Positions 8,887 to 17,144 of a stretch of 64,000 bases of DNA are shown here, piece after piece. The translations under genes were made by a program, and so were the position numbers. The notes beneath the pieces were generated by a model that did no database searches, had not been told where the DNA came from, and saw nothing but the letters and a program-made list of their open reading frames with translations. Source of the DNA: CAVOEB01 sp965249645 (GTDB lineage Bacteria; Pseudomonadota; Alphaproteobacteria; UBA828; JAPUJA01); the NCBI GenBank assembly GCA_965249645.1, contig CBDFML010000009.1:62001-126000 (forward strand), read 5' to 3'. Numbering within the stretch: the stretch's first letter is position 1; each line of letters starts with the position of its first letter.

Positions 8887-9276
8887 ATGACCGATCCCCA
8901 TCCCCGTTTTTCCCGCGAGGAATATGGCGCGCGCATCGCCAAGATCCGAGTCGCGATGGACGGGGCAGGGATCGATCTCTTGATCGCGAGCGATCCCTCG
9001 AACATGGCATGGCTGACCGGCTATGACGGCTGGTCGTTCACCGTCCATCAATGCGTGCTTCTGGGCAGCGGCGGCGATCTGGTCTGGTGGGGGCGGGGGA
9101 TGGACGGCCAGGGCGCGAAGCGGACGGTCTTCATGGCCGACGACCGGATCGAGGGCTACCCCGACCATTACGTGCGATCGACCGAGCGCCACCCGATGGC
9201 GGGCCGCTCAGCTCTCGCCGACGGCGCCGATTACGAGTTTGTGAAACTGCTCGACGCAGCTTTCCCAGTGGGGTGA
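8887..9276 (+). pseudogene. truncated doeA-like (M24 ectoine hydrolase) N-terminal fragment
   Basis: This frame of 129 codons reproduces the first ~104 residues of the ectoine hydrolase encoded at 10976, including DLLIASDPSNMAWLTGYDGW and GRGMDGQGAKRTVFMAD. The similarity stops abruptly after HPM (base 9199). The remaining 25 codons are read antisense through the 3' end of the Rieske gene, whose stop lies at 9208. The whole catalytic M24 domain is missing. The 3' part of the duplicate (about 9080-9199) is nearly identical to 11160-11280, whereas the 5' part is more diverged. It has a plausible start and could still be expressed as a lone creatinase N-domain. Confidence 0.85.
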
Positions 9277-10353
9277 CATGACGCCGCCGTCTTCGGTGAC
9301 GGGGGACGCCCGGCCTCTTTGGGCCCGTTCGACGATCGCCCGGTCCTCGTTCATCACCCGGGCAATCAGATCGTGCCAGCTCCGAACCAGGACGGGATCG
9401 TCGGCCACGTGGCCGTAGCGGTAGATGTCGACCTGTTGGCGGCTTCGGTCGGGTGCCTCGGGAACCACGAGCACGGTCGCGGCCACGTCGTCATAAGTAT
9501 GGAGGGCGAAATTGGGGAACAGGTTGAGGTAATAGGCGTTGGTCTCCAGATGATCGGACTCGCCATGCGATGCCGCGGCGTCCTCCGGCGAGGCCGAGCC
9601 TGCGAGCGCCACACCGGAGCCGGTGCACATCCCGTCGACAACCAAAAAATGATCCGCCAGGGGCTGGCCCGCAGTGGTCTCGGGGTGAACGACGGGGACA
9701 TGATAGGGCTCCATGTAGTTCTCGATGATCAGCTTCCAGTTGCCGTCCACGCGCCCCACATCGACCCGGGAAACAAAGACGAGGCTTTCCAGATCGTAGG
9801 CGCCCAGATGCTTGGTCATGGTCGCGATCCAGGCGTCGAACGGTGTCGCGGAGCTGTCGACGTTGACGAAGATCCAGTCGAGCCAGCGCTCGCAGTGCAC
9901 AGGCACGAGCCCGTTGGCCTCCCGCTTGAAGCCCGGCGCGTCATGCCGGTTGTGGCCGCCGAAATGAGGGCTCGCGCGCAACGAGCCATCGAGACGGTAG
10001 TCCCAGGCGTGGTAGGGGCAGGTGAGGCTCTTCTGCGCTTGCGCTGGGGCGTCGTAGAGTTGGATTCCGCGATGGCGGCAGACATTGTGAAACGCGTTGA
10101 TCCCTCCGCTCGTATCGCGCACCAGGAGGATGGGCAGGCCGGCCACCGTAACCGGATAGACGTCTCCCGGCTCCGGGATATCGTGGGCAAAGCCGATGAA
10201 GGTCCAGCCACGCGCGAACAGGCGCTCGTTCCCCAGCCTGTAGAAATCGTCGCTGACATAGGCCGCGCGCGGCAGGCCGTGGGAAACCCCGGCCTGCGGC
10301 CACAGGCCCTCGAGCGTGGCCCGGTCGATGATGTCGTCGAGCGTCGCCGTCAT
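9208..10353 (-). CDS. Rieske [2Fe-2S] aromatic ring-hydroxylating oxygenase alpha subunit family
   Basis: Rieske non-heme iron oxygenase of 381 aa. The N-terminal Rieske cluster ligands are C92/H94 (VCRHRG) and C112/H115 (TCPYHAW). The catalytic domain has the mononuclear iron histidines H218 and H223 in YMEPYHVPVVHPET, preceded by the usual NWKLIIENY. Reactions in this family include ring hydroxylation and N-demethylation of quaternary amines. No reductase or beta subunit gene is adjacent. It is divergent from the NTF2-like gene and ends eight bases from the broken edge of the truncated doeA copy. Its place among ectoine genes hints at an amine or ectoine-like substrate, which is inference. 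Confidence 0.88.
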   Translation of the reverse strand: MTATLDDIIDRATLEGLWPQAGVSHGLPRAAYVSDDFYRLGNERLFARGWTFIGFAHDIPEPGDVYPVTVAGLPILLVRDTSGGINAFHNVCRHRGIQLYDAPAQAQKSLTCPYHAWDYRLDGSLRASPHFGGHNRHDAPGFKREANGLVPVHCERWLDWIFVNVDSSATPFDAWIATMTKHLGAYDLESLVFVSRVDVGRVDGNWKLIIENYMEPYHVPVVHPETTAGQPLADHFLVVDGMCTGSGVALAGSASPEDAAASHGESDHLETNAYYLNLFPNFALHTYDDVAATVLVVPEAPDRSRQQVDIYRYGHVADDPVLVRSWHDLIARVMNEDRAIVERAQRGRASPVTEDGGVMSPHWESCVEQFHKLVIGAVGES

Positions 10354-10502
10354 GGCTCACTTCCCGTCGGTGTCGAACGCCAGGGGCGCATCGCGCCGCG
10401 CGGAAACATTGCTGACCCTGATCCAATCCTACTAAGATCGGTGATGAAAATCGATACTCGTTCGACAGGACGGGAATCGAAGCTACAGGGAGGATGATTG
10501 CC

Positions 10503-10916
10503 ATGACGTCGAAAGAGAACCTCGCCCTGGTCGAGGAGTGGTTTCGCCATTTCCAGGACGGCAACGACGAGGCCCTGCACGGGTTGCAAACCGACGATAT
10601 CGTCTGGGACGTGCTCTCGGGCGCGTCCGAGGGCATCGTGCCCTGGCTCGGCGAGTTCCACGGCCGCGCGGGCGTGGACGAGTGTCTCGAGAAATTTCGG
10701 GCCGCAGTGGATGTGGAGGAATTCGAGGTCCGCGCGCTGTTGTCCGACGACGATCACGTGGCGTCCATCGGCTGGGCGCGGTTCACCGCCAAACCCAGCG
10801 GCACGGTCTTCGAGATGAACTTCGTCGAGTATTTTCATTTCCGGGACGGCAAGATCAGCTATATCCCCGTCTTTGGTGACACGGCGCTCGCCAACAAGGT
10901 GTTCAGCAGCGGCTGA
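10503..10916 (+). CDS. NTF2-like / SnoaL-like domain protein
   Basis: Protein of 137 aa with the cone-shaped NTF2/SnoaL pattern: an N-terminal helix (ENLALVEEWFRHFQDGN), a strand with DDIVWDV, a loop with GRAGVDECLEKF, and C-terminal strands FVEYFHFRDGKISYI. Family members include small ketosteroid-isomerase-like enzymes and oxygenase small subunits. The ATG at 10503 is chosen because GGGAGG ends nine bases before it; an ATG at 10494 overlaps that site. It lies between the Rieske gene (divergent) and intact doeA (60 bp downstream, same strand). It could serve the Rieske enzyme as a small subunit, but no reaction can be assigned. Confidence 0.75.
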   Translation: MTSKENLALVEEWFRHFQDGNDEALHGLQTDDIVWDVLSGASEGIVPWLGEFHGRAGVDECLEKFRAAVDVEEFEVRALLSDDDHVASIGWARFTAKPSGTVFEMNFVEYFHFRDGKISYIPVFGDTALANKVFSSG

Positions 10917-10975
10917 GCCGAACACCGGGCGCGCGTCGCCGGGTAATATGGCCCGCTCGCCGACGAGGATCGACC

Positions 10976-12157
10976 ATGGCCAATGAAAATCCCCGCTTCA
11001 GCCACGCGGAATACGCCGCGCGCATCGCGAAGACCCGCGCGGCCATGGAGGCGAAGGGGATCGATCTGCTGATCGCGAGCGATCCGTCCAACATGGCCTG
11101 GCTGACCGGTTACGACGGTTGGTCGTTCTACGTCCATCAGGGCGTGCTACTGGCGGGCGACGGCGATCCGGTCTGGTGGGGGCGGGGGATGGACGGCCAG
11201 GGCGCGAAGCGGACGGTCTTTATGGCGGACGACGACATCGAGGGCTACCCCGACCATTACGTGGAATCGACCGAGCGCCACCCGATGGACTTCCTTGCCG
11301 GCGTCATCAAGGCGCGCGGCTGGGCGGGCGGGACGATCGGCGTGGAGATGGACAATTACTGGTACACGGCCGCCGCCCACGAGGCCCTTGTGAGCCACCT
11401 GCCCAACGCGACCTTCCACAACGCGAACGCATTGGTGAACTGGCAGCGGGTGGTCAAATCGCCCGCCGAGATCGACTATATGACGGCGGCGGCACGGATT
11501 GTCGAGGCGATGCACGCGCGGGTTTTCGAGGTCATGGAGCCCGGCATGCCCAAGAACGCGATGGCAGCGGAAATCCTCGATGTGGCGACCCGCGGCGTGG
11601 ATGGGTTCGGCGGCGACTATGCCGCCTTCATGCCCATGTTTCCGTCCGGCGCGGACGCCTCGGCGCCGCACCTGACCTGGGACGAGCGCCCGTTTAACGC
11701 CGACGAGGGCACCTTCTTCGAGCTGGGCGGCTGCTACCGGCGTTATCACTGCCCGCTCTCGCGGACCATCTATCTGGGTAAGCCGCCCCAGGTCTGGCGC
11801 GATGCGGAGGCGGCGTTGCTCGACGGCATCGAGGCGGCGCTCGAGGTCATGCGCCCCGGGCGGGCCTGCGAGGAGGTGGAGGCTGCCTGGCGCGCCGCCA
11901 TCGCGCGCCACGGGCTCGAAAAGAAAAGCCGCTGTGGCTATTCCATCGGTCTCTCCTACCCGCCCGATTGGGGCGAGCGCACGTTGAGCCTGCGTCCGGG
12001 CGATACCACCGAGTTGATACCCGGCATGACCATTCACTTGATGCCGGGACTGTGGTTCGACGACTGGGGCCTCGAGATCACCGAGAGCGTGCGAATCACC
12101 GACGGCGGGGCGGAGCCGTTCTGCCACACCCCGCGCAAGCTGTTGGTCAAGGATTAG
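10976..12157 (+). CDS. doeA: ectoine hydrolase DoeA (EutD), M24 peptidase fold
   Basis: Opens the ectoine ring to give N-acetyl-diaminobutyrate, the first step of ectoine use as carbon and nitrogen source. The 393 residues comprise a creatinase N-domain (about 10-155) and an M24 pita-bread domain (about 165-385). Family hallmarks are SDPSNMAWLTGYDGWSFYV, GFGGDYAAFMPMFPSGADAS, EGTFFELGG (E249), YHCPLSRT, and YPPDWGERTLSLRPGD. In the studied EutD a glutamate in this segment forms a covalent intermediate; E249 is the apparent equivalent. It is followed 10 bp later by doeB. Identification rests on the conserved segments and on this pairing. Confidence 0.9.
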   Translation: MANENPRFSHAEYAARIAKTRAAMEAKGIDLLIASDPSNMAWLTGYDGWSFYVHQGVLLAGDGDPVWWGRGMDGQGAKRTVFMADDDIEGYPDHYVESTERHPMDFLAGVIKARGWAGGTIGVEMDNYWYTAAAHEALVSHLPNATFHNANALVNWQRVVKSPAEIDYMTAAARIVEAMHARVFEVMEPGMPKNAMAAEILDVATRGVDGFGGDYAAFMPMFPSGADASAPHLTWDERPFNADEGTFFELGGCYRRYHCPLSRTIYLGKPPQVWRDAEAALLDGIEAALEVMRPGRACEEVEAAWRAAIARHGLEKKSRCGYSIGLSYPPDWGERTLSLRPGDTTELIPGMTIHLMPGLWFDDWGLEITESVRITDGGAEPFCHTPRKLLVKD

Positions 12158-12167
12158 GGCGCCCCCT

Positions 12168-13178
12168 ATGCCGCCCGACGCCTTGCCGCCCAGCCCCATC
12201 GTGCCGAGTGTCGACTTCGAAGCCGACGGCGCGCAGCACGGCCATCTGCGCCTGCCCTGGTCGCGCGATGAGTCGGCCTGGGGCTCGCTGCTGATCCCCG
12301 TCAGCGTGATCGGCATGGGCGACGGCCCCACCGCGCTGTTTACCGGCGGCAATCATGGCGACGAATTCGAAGGACCGATTGCACTGCTCAACCTCGCCCG
12401 CACCCTCGATCCCGCCCGCATGGCCGGGCGTGTCATCATCCTGTCGGGGCTCAACTACCCTGCGCTGAGTGCCGGCGTGCGGACCTCGCCTATCGACGGC
12501 GGCAACATGAACCGCAGCTTTCCGGGCCGGCCCGACGGCACGATCACCGAGAAGATCGCCGACTATGTGCAGCGCTACCTGCTGCCCCGCGCCGACCTCG
12601 TCGCCGATATCCATTCCGGCGGCAAGACACTCGAATTTGTGCCTTTCGCCGCCTGCCACCTGCTTGACGACAAAGCCCAGGAAGCCCGTTGCCGGGCGGC
12701 GCGGGATGCGTTCGGCGCACCCTATAGCCTGGCGATGCGCGAGATCGACGCTGTCGGCATGCTCGACAGCGCGGCCGAAGCGATGGGCAAAAATTTTGTC
12801 ACCACGGAGCTGGCCGGCGGCGGCACCACCCGGCCCGAGACCCTGCGCATTGCGGAGCGAGGGTTTATTAACTTATTGATCCATATGGAAATTCTAGACG
12901 GAAAGCCGGACACCGTGCCAACCGTCCATCTTGCAATACCCGACGATGACTGCTTCGCGTTTGCCGAGCATGCCGGGTTGATCGAGCCCTGTGCCGGTTT
13001 GGGCGACGAGGTCGCGGCGGGCGATCTGTTGGCTCGGGTCCACGACCTCGCACACACGGGCAGCGCACCCGTCGAGTACCGCGCGCCCCGCGCCGGCCTG
13101 CTCGCCGGGCGCCATTATCCAGGACTGATACAGCCGGGCGATTTCCTCGCCGTAATCGCCGAGGGTGTGGGCGATTAG
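12168..13178 (+). CDS. doeB: N-acetyl-L-2,4-diaminobutyrate deacetylase DoeB (EutE)
   Basis: Zinc deacetylase of the succinylglutamate desuccinylase/aspartoacylase family, 336 aa, acting right after DoeA to release diaminobutyrate and acetate. Zinc-site elements are GGNHGDEFEGP (H63, E66 region) and ADIHSGG, with NMNRSFPG between them and the ELAGGG segment with catalytic glutamate further on. The C-terminal ~90 residues form the beta domain (EYRAPRAGLL). It is co-transcribed with doeA (10 bp gap) and its stop overlaps the convergent eutA stop by four bases. The later steps (DoeC dehydrogenase, DoeD aminotransferase) are not encoded here. Confidence 0.88.
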   Translation: MPPDALPPSPIVPSVDFEADGAQHGHLRLPWSRDESAWGSLLIPVSVIGMGDGPTALFTGGNHGDEFEGPIALLNLARTLDPARMAGRVIILSGLNYPALSAGVRTSPIDGGNMNRSFPGRPDGTITEKIADYVQRYLLPRADLVADIHSGGKTLEFVPFAACHLLDDKAQEARCRAARDAFGAPYSLAMREIDAVGMLDSAAEAMGKNFVTTELAGGGTTRPETLRIAERGFINLLIHMEILDGKPDTVPTVHLAIPDDDCFAFAEHAGLIEPCAGLGDEVAAGDLLARVHDLAHTGSAPVEYRAPRAGLLAGRHYPGLIQPGDFLAVIAEGVGD

Positions 13179-13939
13179 ACGCGCAGCAGGCGGCCGTAGC
13201 CGGTGATGGGGTCGGTGTAGCCGCTCAGGCGCAGCGCGTCCCAGAACAGGCACTGGTTGCTGGAAAACACCGGGCAGACGAGATCGGCTTCCAGCGCCTC
13301 GGCTACCTCGACGCCGCGCAGCGCCGTGCAGGAGATGAACAGGGCGTCCGCCTCGTCGTCGCAGGATGCGACCGCGGCGCGGCGGATGGCGTCGGGCGAG
13401 ACCCGGCACATGTCGATATCGTTTTCCAGCCCGAAGGCGGCAAGATTGAGCACCGTGATGCCGTTCTCCGCCAAAAAATGGAGCATCGGCTGGTTCACGT
13501 TGTCGATGTAGGGCGTGAGCATGGAAATCTTGTGCACCTTGAACATCTCGAACGCCTTGAGCGCAGCGGTAATCGGCGTCGTGACGGGCAAACCGGGCCG
13601 GCCCGCGCCGATCTGGGCGGCGACCTCGTCATAGCCCATCGCCACCGTCGCCGACGTGCAACCGTAGGCGATGGCGTCAAGCGGGTGGCCCGCGACCAGG
13701 CTTGCGGCCGCCGCGGCAAGTTGCGGCCCCATGGTGCGCAGGTTTTCGATGGTGGTGGGGTTGGTCTGGATGACCCGCGCCGTGTGGAACATCGCGCCGT
13801 CGGGAAGCAGACGGTGAAAATCCGCCTCGATTGTGATGTCCGTCGAGAGCGCGATCAACCCCAGCCGGTGGCAGACCGCTGGCTCGCCGAAGATGTCGGC
13901 GTCGGTGATCGGGTCGGTGGTGACGGTCCTGGTGCTCAT
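13175..13939 (-). CDS. eutA: ectoine utilization protein EutA (Asp/Glu racemase / maleate isomerase family)
   Basis: Protein of 254 aa of the Asp/Glu racemase superfamily related to maleate isomerase and arylmalonate decarboxylase. The paired cysteines are C94 in AYGCTSATV and C204 in FISCTALRG, and the C-terminus is ITGYGRLL as in EutA proteins. EutA, with EutB and EutC, is associated with converting hydroxyectoine to ectoine. Here it faces doeB convergently with a 4-bp overlap. A maleate-isomerase role is a possible alternative because maiA lies at 16.1 kb, but the ectoine neighbours favour EutA. Confidence 0.75.
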   Translation of the reverse strand: MSTRTVTTDPITDADIFGEPAVCHRLGLIALSTDITIEADFHRLLPDGAMFHTARVIQTNPTTIENLRTMGPQLAAAAASLVAGHPLDAIAYGCTSATVAMGYDEVAAQIGAGRPGLPVTTPITAALKAFEMFKVHKISMLTPYIDNVNQPMLHFLAENGITVLNLAAFGLENDIDMCRVSPDAIRRAAVASCDDEADALFISCTALRGVEVAEALEADLVCPVFSSNQCLFWDALRLSGYTDPITGYGRLLRV

Positions 13940-14063
13940 GGTGTGCGTGTCCGGTCTCGGGTTCGGACCCCAGTGTTGGAGGCGTCGGCCGGGGATGCAA
14001 GTATATCCCGACGATGTGGCGAGACGCTCCGGTCGTCTGGCCAGGACACGAAAGGGTCGAGCA

Positions 14064-14666
14064 ATGGATCAAGACAGAGTTGAAAATGTACAAGGCGGCT
14101 CGCCCGGCGAGCCCGTGACGGTCGTAATCGTGCGGACGGTCAGGCCCGGCAAGGAAGCGGCGTTCGAGACCTGGATCAAGGAGATTACCGAGGCGCAGGC
14201 CCGGTTCGACGGCTATCAAGGCGCGACGGTGATCCGTCCTCAGGGCGCCGGAAACGCCGAATATCTGGTGCTCGTACGCTTCGACGATTGCGCTGCGCTC
14301 ACGCGCTGGCGGGCCTCGCAGGAATTCAACGAGCTGATCGAGAAATCCATGGCGCTGGCGGACCTTCACATGCACAGCGTCCAGACCGGCATGGATACCT
14401 GGTTCAGCGTCGAGGGTCACCCGATGCCTCTACCGCTGCCCCGGTACAAGATGGCAATAACGGCAGGTCTCGCGATCTTTCCGCTCGTCCTGCTGCTCGC
14501 CTACGGCCTCGGCTGGGCGCTGGTCGACTTGTCGTTGCCGGTGAAGGTTCTCATCAACACCGCGATTCTGACCCCCCTGATGACCTGGATTGCGATGCCC
14601 TTGCTCAACCGGCTGCTCTGGCCGTGGCTGTTCCCGGGCATGGCCCGCCCGTCCGCGGCGCACTGA
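14064..14666 (+). CDS. antibiotic biosynthesis monooxygenase (ABM) domain protein with membrane tail
   Basis: Protein of 200 aa with two parts. Residues about 18-118 form an ABM-like ferredoxin fold (VTVVIVRTVRPGKEAAFETWI, then FDGYQGATVIRP and YLVLVRFDD). The last ~70 residues hold two hydrophobic helices (MAITAGLAIFPLVLLLAYGL and LINTAILTPLMTWIAMPLL), as in a family of membrane-anchored ABM proteins. The ATG at 14064 has a modest upstream AAAGGG site; longer frames start inside the divergent eutA region. Function unknown; single ABM domains can be heme-degrading or quinol oxygenases. Confidence 0.75.
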   Translation: MDQDRVENVQGGSPGEPVTVVIVRTVRPGKEAAFETWIKEITEAQARFDGYQGATVIRPQGAGNAEYLVLVRFDDCAALTRWRASQEFNELIEKSMALADLHMHSVQTGMDTWFSVEGHPMPLPLPRYKMAITAGLAIFPLVLLLAYGLGWALVDLSLPVKVLINTAILTPLMTWIAMPLLNRLLWPWLFPGMARPSAAH

Positions 14667-14788
14667 GCGGGGTGTGACCGTCTGTGTGAAGTGGCGTAGG
14701 GTTGTAATCGGAACGGGTCGGGCGGACATTGCGAGCCGGGTCAATGGCCTGGCCTATAGAGCAGGTGTGCCGAGCGGGGGAACGCTCC

Positions 14789-16105
14789 ATGGCGACGAGT
14801 GACGCGACAGGCGACGGCGAGAGGGATCCACTGCTGGCAATTGCCGAAGCAACTGCCTTGTCAGTGGGCGACGAGTTCCTCGAGACGCTGATCTCATCCA
14901 TGCGTCGAAGTATGGATGTGGATCTCGCCCTGATCGCGACAGCAGAGGGCAGGCCACCGATCCGCGCGCGGGCACTCTACGCGTATGAAGGGAGCGCGCC
15001 CGCGCGGGCCGCCGATTTTGTGTACGACCTGAAGGGCACACCGTGCGATATCGTCATCGCGGGAAGCCGGTTGATCGTGCCGTGCGATTTCGCCGACCGC
15101 TTTCCCAAGTGGCCCGAATACGACAGCTATATCGGGGTTCCGCTCCTGAATTCTCTGGGGGTGGTCGCGGGTCATCTGGCCGTATTCTCGAACGGGCCGA
15201 TCGGCGAACCGGCGGGAGCCGAAAGCATCGTCCGCCTGTTCGGGCTGCGCGCCGAGACGGAGCTTCGGCGGATCGAGACCGAACGCGAACAGGCGCGGAT
15301 GCTCGACGAGCAGCGCATCCTGTCGGGGCGGTTGGCCAAACGCTACCGCAAGGTTCACGAAGCCAACGCCTACAAGACCCGGTTGATGGCCATGATCGCG
15401 CACGATCTGCGCAACCCGCTTGCTGCGCTGACCAGCCGGGCCGAGTTCATTGAGCAGCTTCTCGACCGCGGCTCCGACGAACCCGACAAGGTAAAATCCA
15501 GCTGCGAAGACATCGTCGATAGCGCGGAACGCATGGCCCGGCTGATCGGTTCAATTCTCGACCAGGCACGCGAGGAAACCGATCGTCTCGTTGTCACGCG
15601 GGACGTGGTCAAGCTCGAGACCGCGGCCACCGTTGCCGTAGACGCCAACCGGGACGCGGCAGCGGCCAAGGCGATTAATCTTGAGATCGACATTTCCGAG
15701 CCGGTCTATGTCGAGGGCGATGAAGATCTTCTGATTCAGGCCGTGGATAACCTGGTTGCGAACGCGATCAAATATTCTCACTCCGACACGACGGTTCATA
15801 TTGCGATCGTACTGGACGACGGTGCTGCGGTGCTTCGGATCAGCGATCAGGGGCTGGGATTGACGGAGGAGGATCTGTCTCGCGCGTTTGGAGAATTCGT
15901 GACGCTCTCGGCGCGGCCCACGGGAGGCGAGCTGTCTCTGGGGCTGGGTCTCGCCACGGTTCGGCGCATTGTCGAGGCGCATGACGGCGAGATCGCCGTG
16001 ACTAGCGAGGGTCGCGACCTGGGGGCGACCTTTACGATCCGACTGCCGGCTCTCGAAGTCCCGGATGACGGCGCGTTCGCAGGGCAGGGTTCTTCGGTTC
16101 ACTAA
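14789..16105 (+). CDS. GAF-domain sensor histidine kinase
   Basis: Cytoplasmic-looking histidine kinase of 438 aa with no membrane segment. It has a GAF-like sensor region (about 20-160), a short coiled coil (160-195, ETEREQARMLDEQR), a HisKA domain with the phospho-accepting H205 in MIAHDLRNPLAAL, and a HATPase domain with an N box DNLVANAIKYS and G boxes DQGLGL and LGLGLATVRRI. The ATG at 14789 follows CGGGGGAA; a frame starting 60 bases earlier has no better site. No response regulator is adjacent, so it is an orphan kinase. Confidence 0.88.
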   Translation: MATSDATGDGERDPLLAIAEATALSVGDEFLETLISSMRRSMDVDLALIATAEGRPPIRARALYAYEGSAPARAADFVYDLKGTPCDIVIAGSRLIVPCDFADRFPKWPEYDSYIGVPLLNSLGVVAGHLAVFSNGPIGEPAGAESIVRLFGLRAETELRRIETEREQARMLDEQRILSGRLAKRYRKVHEANAYKTRLMAMIAHDLRNPLAALTSRAEFIEQLLDRGSDEPDKVKSSCEDIVDSAERMARLIGSILDQAREETDRLVVTRDVVKLETAATVAVDANRDAAAAKAINLEIDISEPVYVEGDEDLLIQAVDNLVANAIKYSHSDTTVHIAIVLDDGAAVLRISDQGLGLTEEDLSRAFGEFVTLSARPTGGELSLGLGLATVRRIVEAHDGEIAVTSEGRDLGATFTIRLPALEVPDDGAFAGQGSSVH

Positions 16106-16133
16106 GCCGCCGGGGCGTTCGCCCAGAGGTCGG

Positions 16134-16778
16134 CTACTCGGCGTCGGGCTGGCGTTTCGGGTGGGTTTCGCTGAATGCCGGACGGGCGAGGAGTGCGTCG
16201 TTCAGCGCGACGATCTTCGGGTAGGGCGCAAGGTCGCAGTCGAAGCGGTTGGCGTTGAAGACCTGGGGCACGAGGCAGATATCCGCGAGCGTCGGCGCCT
16301 CTGCGAAACATACCCCGCGGGTCGGCGCGTCGTCGGGCAACGAGGCTTCGAGCGCGGCGAAACCGAGCGCGATCCAGTGATGATACCAGGCGTGCTTGGT
16401 CTCCTCGTCGAGCCTCATCGGCCCGGTCAGACGCTGGAGCACCCGGAGGTTGTTGAGCGGGTGGATCTCGCAGGCAATTGAAAGTGCGAAGCCCCGAATG
16501 CGCGCACGCAAGGCCGCGTCTCCGGGCAACAGGGGCGGCTCGGGGTGGGTTTCGTCGAGATACTCGATTATGGCGAGCGACTGGCCGAGGTGGAGGTCAC
16601 CATCCTCGAGCGTGGGCACCAGCGCTTGCGGATTGAGCGCACGGTAGGCCTCCGTGTGCTGCCCGCCGCCGTCCTTCGTGAGATGAACCGACGCCGGCTC
16701 CCAGTCGAGCCCCTTGAGGGCCAGCGCAATACGCACCCGCCACGCCGCCGAACTGCGAAAATAGGTGTGGAGCTTCAT
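16134..16778 (-). CDS. maiA: maleylacetoacetate isomerase (zeta-class GST)
   Basis: Glutathione-dependent cis-trans isomerase of tyrosine/homogentisate or gentisate catabolism, 214 aa. The zeta-GST signature SSAAWRVRIALALKG lies at residues 9-23, followed by LNPQALVPTLEDGD and the SLAIIEYLDE glutathione-binding segment (residues 66-75). The C-terminal domain carries PTLADICLVPQVFNANRF. Neither fumarylacetoacetase nor a ring-cleaving dioxygenase is adjacent, so its pathway partners are elsewhere. It is followed on the same strand by other small genes but not in an obvious operon. Confidence 0.88.
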   Translation of the reverse strand: MKLHTYFRSSAAWRVRIALALKGLDWEPASVHLTKDGGGQHTEAYRALNPQALVPTLEDGDLHLGQSLAIIEYLDETHPEPPLLPGDAALRARIRGFALSIACEIHPLNNLRVLQRLTGPMRLDEETKHAWYHHWIALGFAALEASLPDDAPTRGVCFAEAPTLADICLVPQVFNANRFDCDLAPYPKIVALNDALLARPAFSETHPKRQPDAE

Positions 16779-16804
16779 AGCGTGCCTCGCTCCAGCCGAG
16801 GTCC

Positions 16805-17098
16805 CTATTCCGGCGCCTGGTCGCAGCTGATGAAGACCGTGTCGGCGGCTTCGTCGCGGTTAGGGATCAATGCCTGATAGGCGTCCGAGGCGTACCAGGC
16901 GCTCACTGTCTCCTGATCGGGAAACTTGAGCACGCCGCTCAGGTTGTAGTCGTGGCTGCCTTGGAGGGCCTGGACGAACTTGCCCCGGAAGACGAACTCG
17001 CCGCCGAACGCCGCGACGGTGGGGCGCGAGTCCGTGCCATATTGTTTGAACTTCTCCCCATCCTTGATGCGGGCGTGGACGATCACGAAAGCGGTCAT
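16805..17098 (-). CDS. DUF1330 domain-containing protein
   Basis: Protein of 97 aa of the DUF1330 family, a dimeric ferredoxin-like fold. The family pattern is seen as FVIVHARIKDGEKFKQYGTDSRPTV near the start, then the FPDQETVSAWYASDAYQALIPNR segment. No catalytic role is established for the family. It lies 26 bp upstream of maiA on the same strand and 46 bp after the NAD(P)-binding protein gene, so the three may share a transcript. Confidence 0.82.
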   Translation of the reverse strand: MTAFVIVHARIKDGEKFKQYGTDSRPTVAAFGGEFVFRGKFVQALQGSHDYNLSGVLKFPDQETVSAWYASDAYQALIPNRDEAADTVFISCDQAPE

Positions 17099-17144
17099 TT
17101 TTACCCCCTATAAAAAAGGACGCGCGCCAGGCGGCGACGTCCGG

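Noticed and set aside
7531..9192. 553-codon minus-strand frame opposite the triple RidA gene
   Set aside because: The plus-strand product has clear RidA segments with normal composition; the antisense frame has a biased, arginine/glycine-rich composition and no domain.
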